Shown: positions 6,943 through 6,968 of the stretch, in pieces
Position numbering within the stretch: the stretch's first letter is position 1
Layout of the letters: every line of letters starts with the position of its first letter
NCBI GenBank assembly: GCA_012031455.1
Contig: JAAUTM010000068.1
Span: 1-6,968 of the forward strand
DNA length: 6,968 bases
Source: Phycisphaerales bacterium
GTDB taxonomy: Bacteria > Planctomycetota > Phycisphaerae > Phycisphaerales > Phycisphaeraceae
Reading direction: 5' to 3'
The notes under the pieces: generated by a model
Databases searched by the model: none
What the model was told of the DNA's origin: nothing
Seen by the model: only the letters and a program-made list of their open reading frames with translations
Made by a program: the position numbers and the translations under genes

Positions 6943-6968
6943 AGGGTCACGAGGTTGCGTCGCATGAC
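6939..6968 (-). other. Possible tail of an upstream gene or true nadC N-terminus
   Basis: The last 30 bases on the minus strand read VMRRNLVTL followed by TGA at 6941-6939, overlapping the GTG at 6942-6940 by the GTGA arrangement common in coupled genes. Either this is the end of an upstream gene cut by the window edge, or nadC begins at ATG 6965 and one C is missing from the CCC at 6944-6946. That second reading gives [19 protein letters not shown]. Given how many bases are missing elsewhere, both are credible. Confidence 0.3.

Overview
This window reads as ordinary chromosomal DNA of a moderately GC-rich, diderm-type bacterium. The full-length Sua5-type enzyme, the nadC-birA pair and an exported outer-membrane barrel with a planctomycete-like look suggest Planctomycetota (possibly Phycisphaerae). 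That assignment is inference from gene content and style, not from a marker gene.

Layout. Positions 1-1683 (minus) hold most of a DUF255/YyaL-type thioredoxin-domain protein whose C-terminus lies beyond the left edge. Diverging from it, and starting almost on top of its start codon, is an AEC-family permease (about 1721-2695, plus). It is followed 15 bases later by a Sua5-type threonylcarbamoyl-AMP synthase (2711-3693), a short gap with a 7-base tandem repeat (3723-3764), and a signal-peptide-bearing outer-membrane beta-barrel (3784 to about 4752). Next comes a tract (4782-5099) that in one frame encodes a His/Tyr-Asn/Lys-Arg/Pro tripeptide repeat. Converging from the right on the minus strand are nadC (6942-6017) and a biotin-protein ligase (5995-5125), 21 bases apart and probably one transcript.

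The window is full of single-base indels. By following homology from frame to frame I count about 12-14 frameshifts in 7 kb. They break every gene except the AEC permease, and nearly all fall at short homopolymers. The genes are otherwise well conserved on both sides of each break. The simplest explanation is residual assembly error of the long-read type, not a block of pseudogenes. Gene coordinates here therefore describe reconstructed genes spanning several frames.

Functionally this is housekeeping: NAD synthesis (NadC), biotin attachment (BPL), tRNA t6A synthesis (Sua5), a permease and a cell-envelope barrel. I see no defence system, mobile element, CRISPR array, tRNA or rRNA. The most unusual item is the tripeptide-repeat product, whose true frame is revealed by wobble variation among its repeats and which has no proper start codon as the sequence stands.
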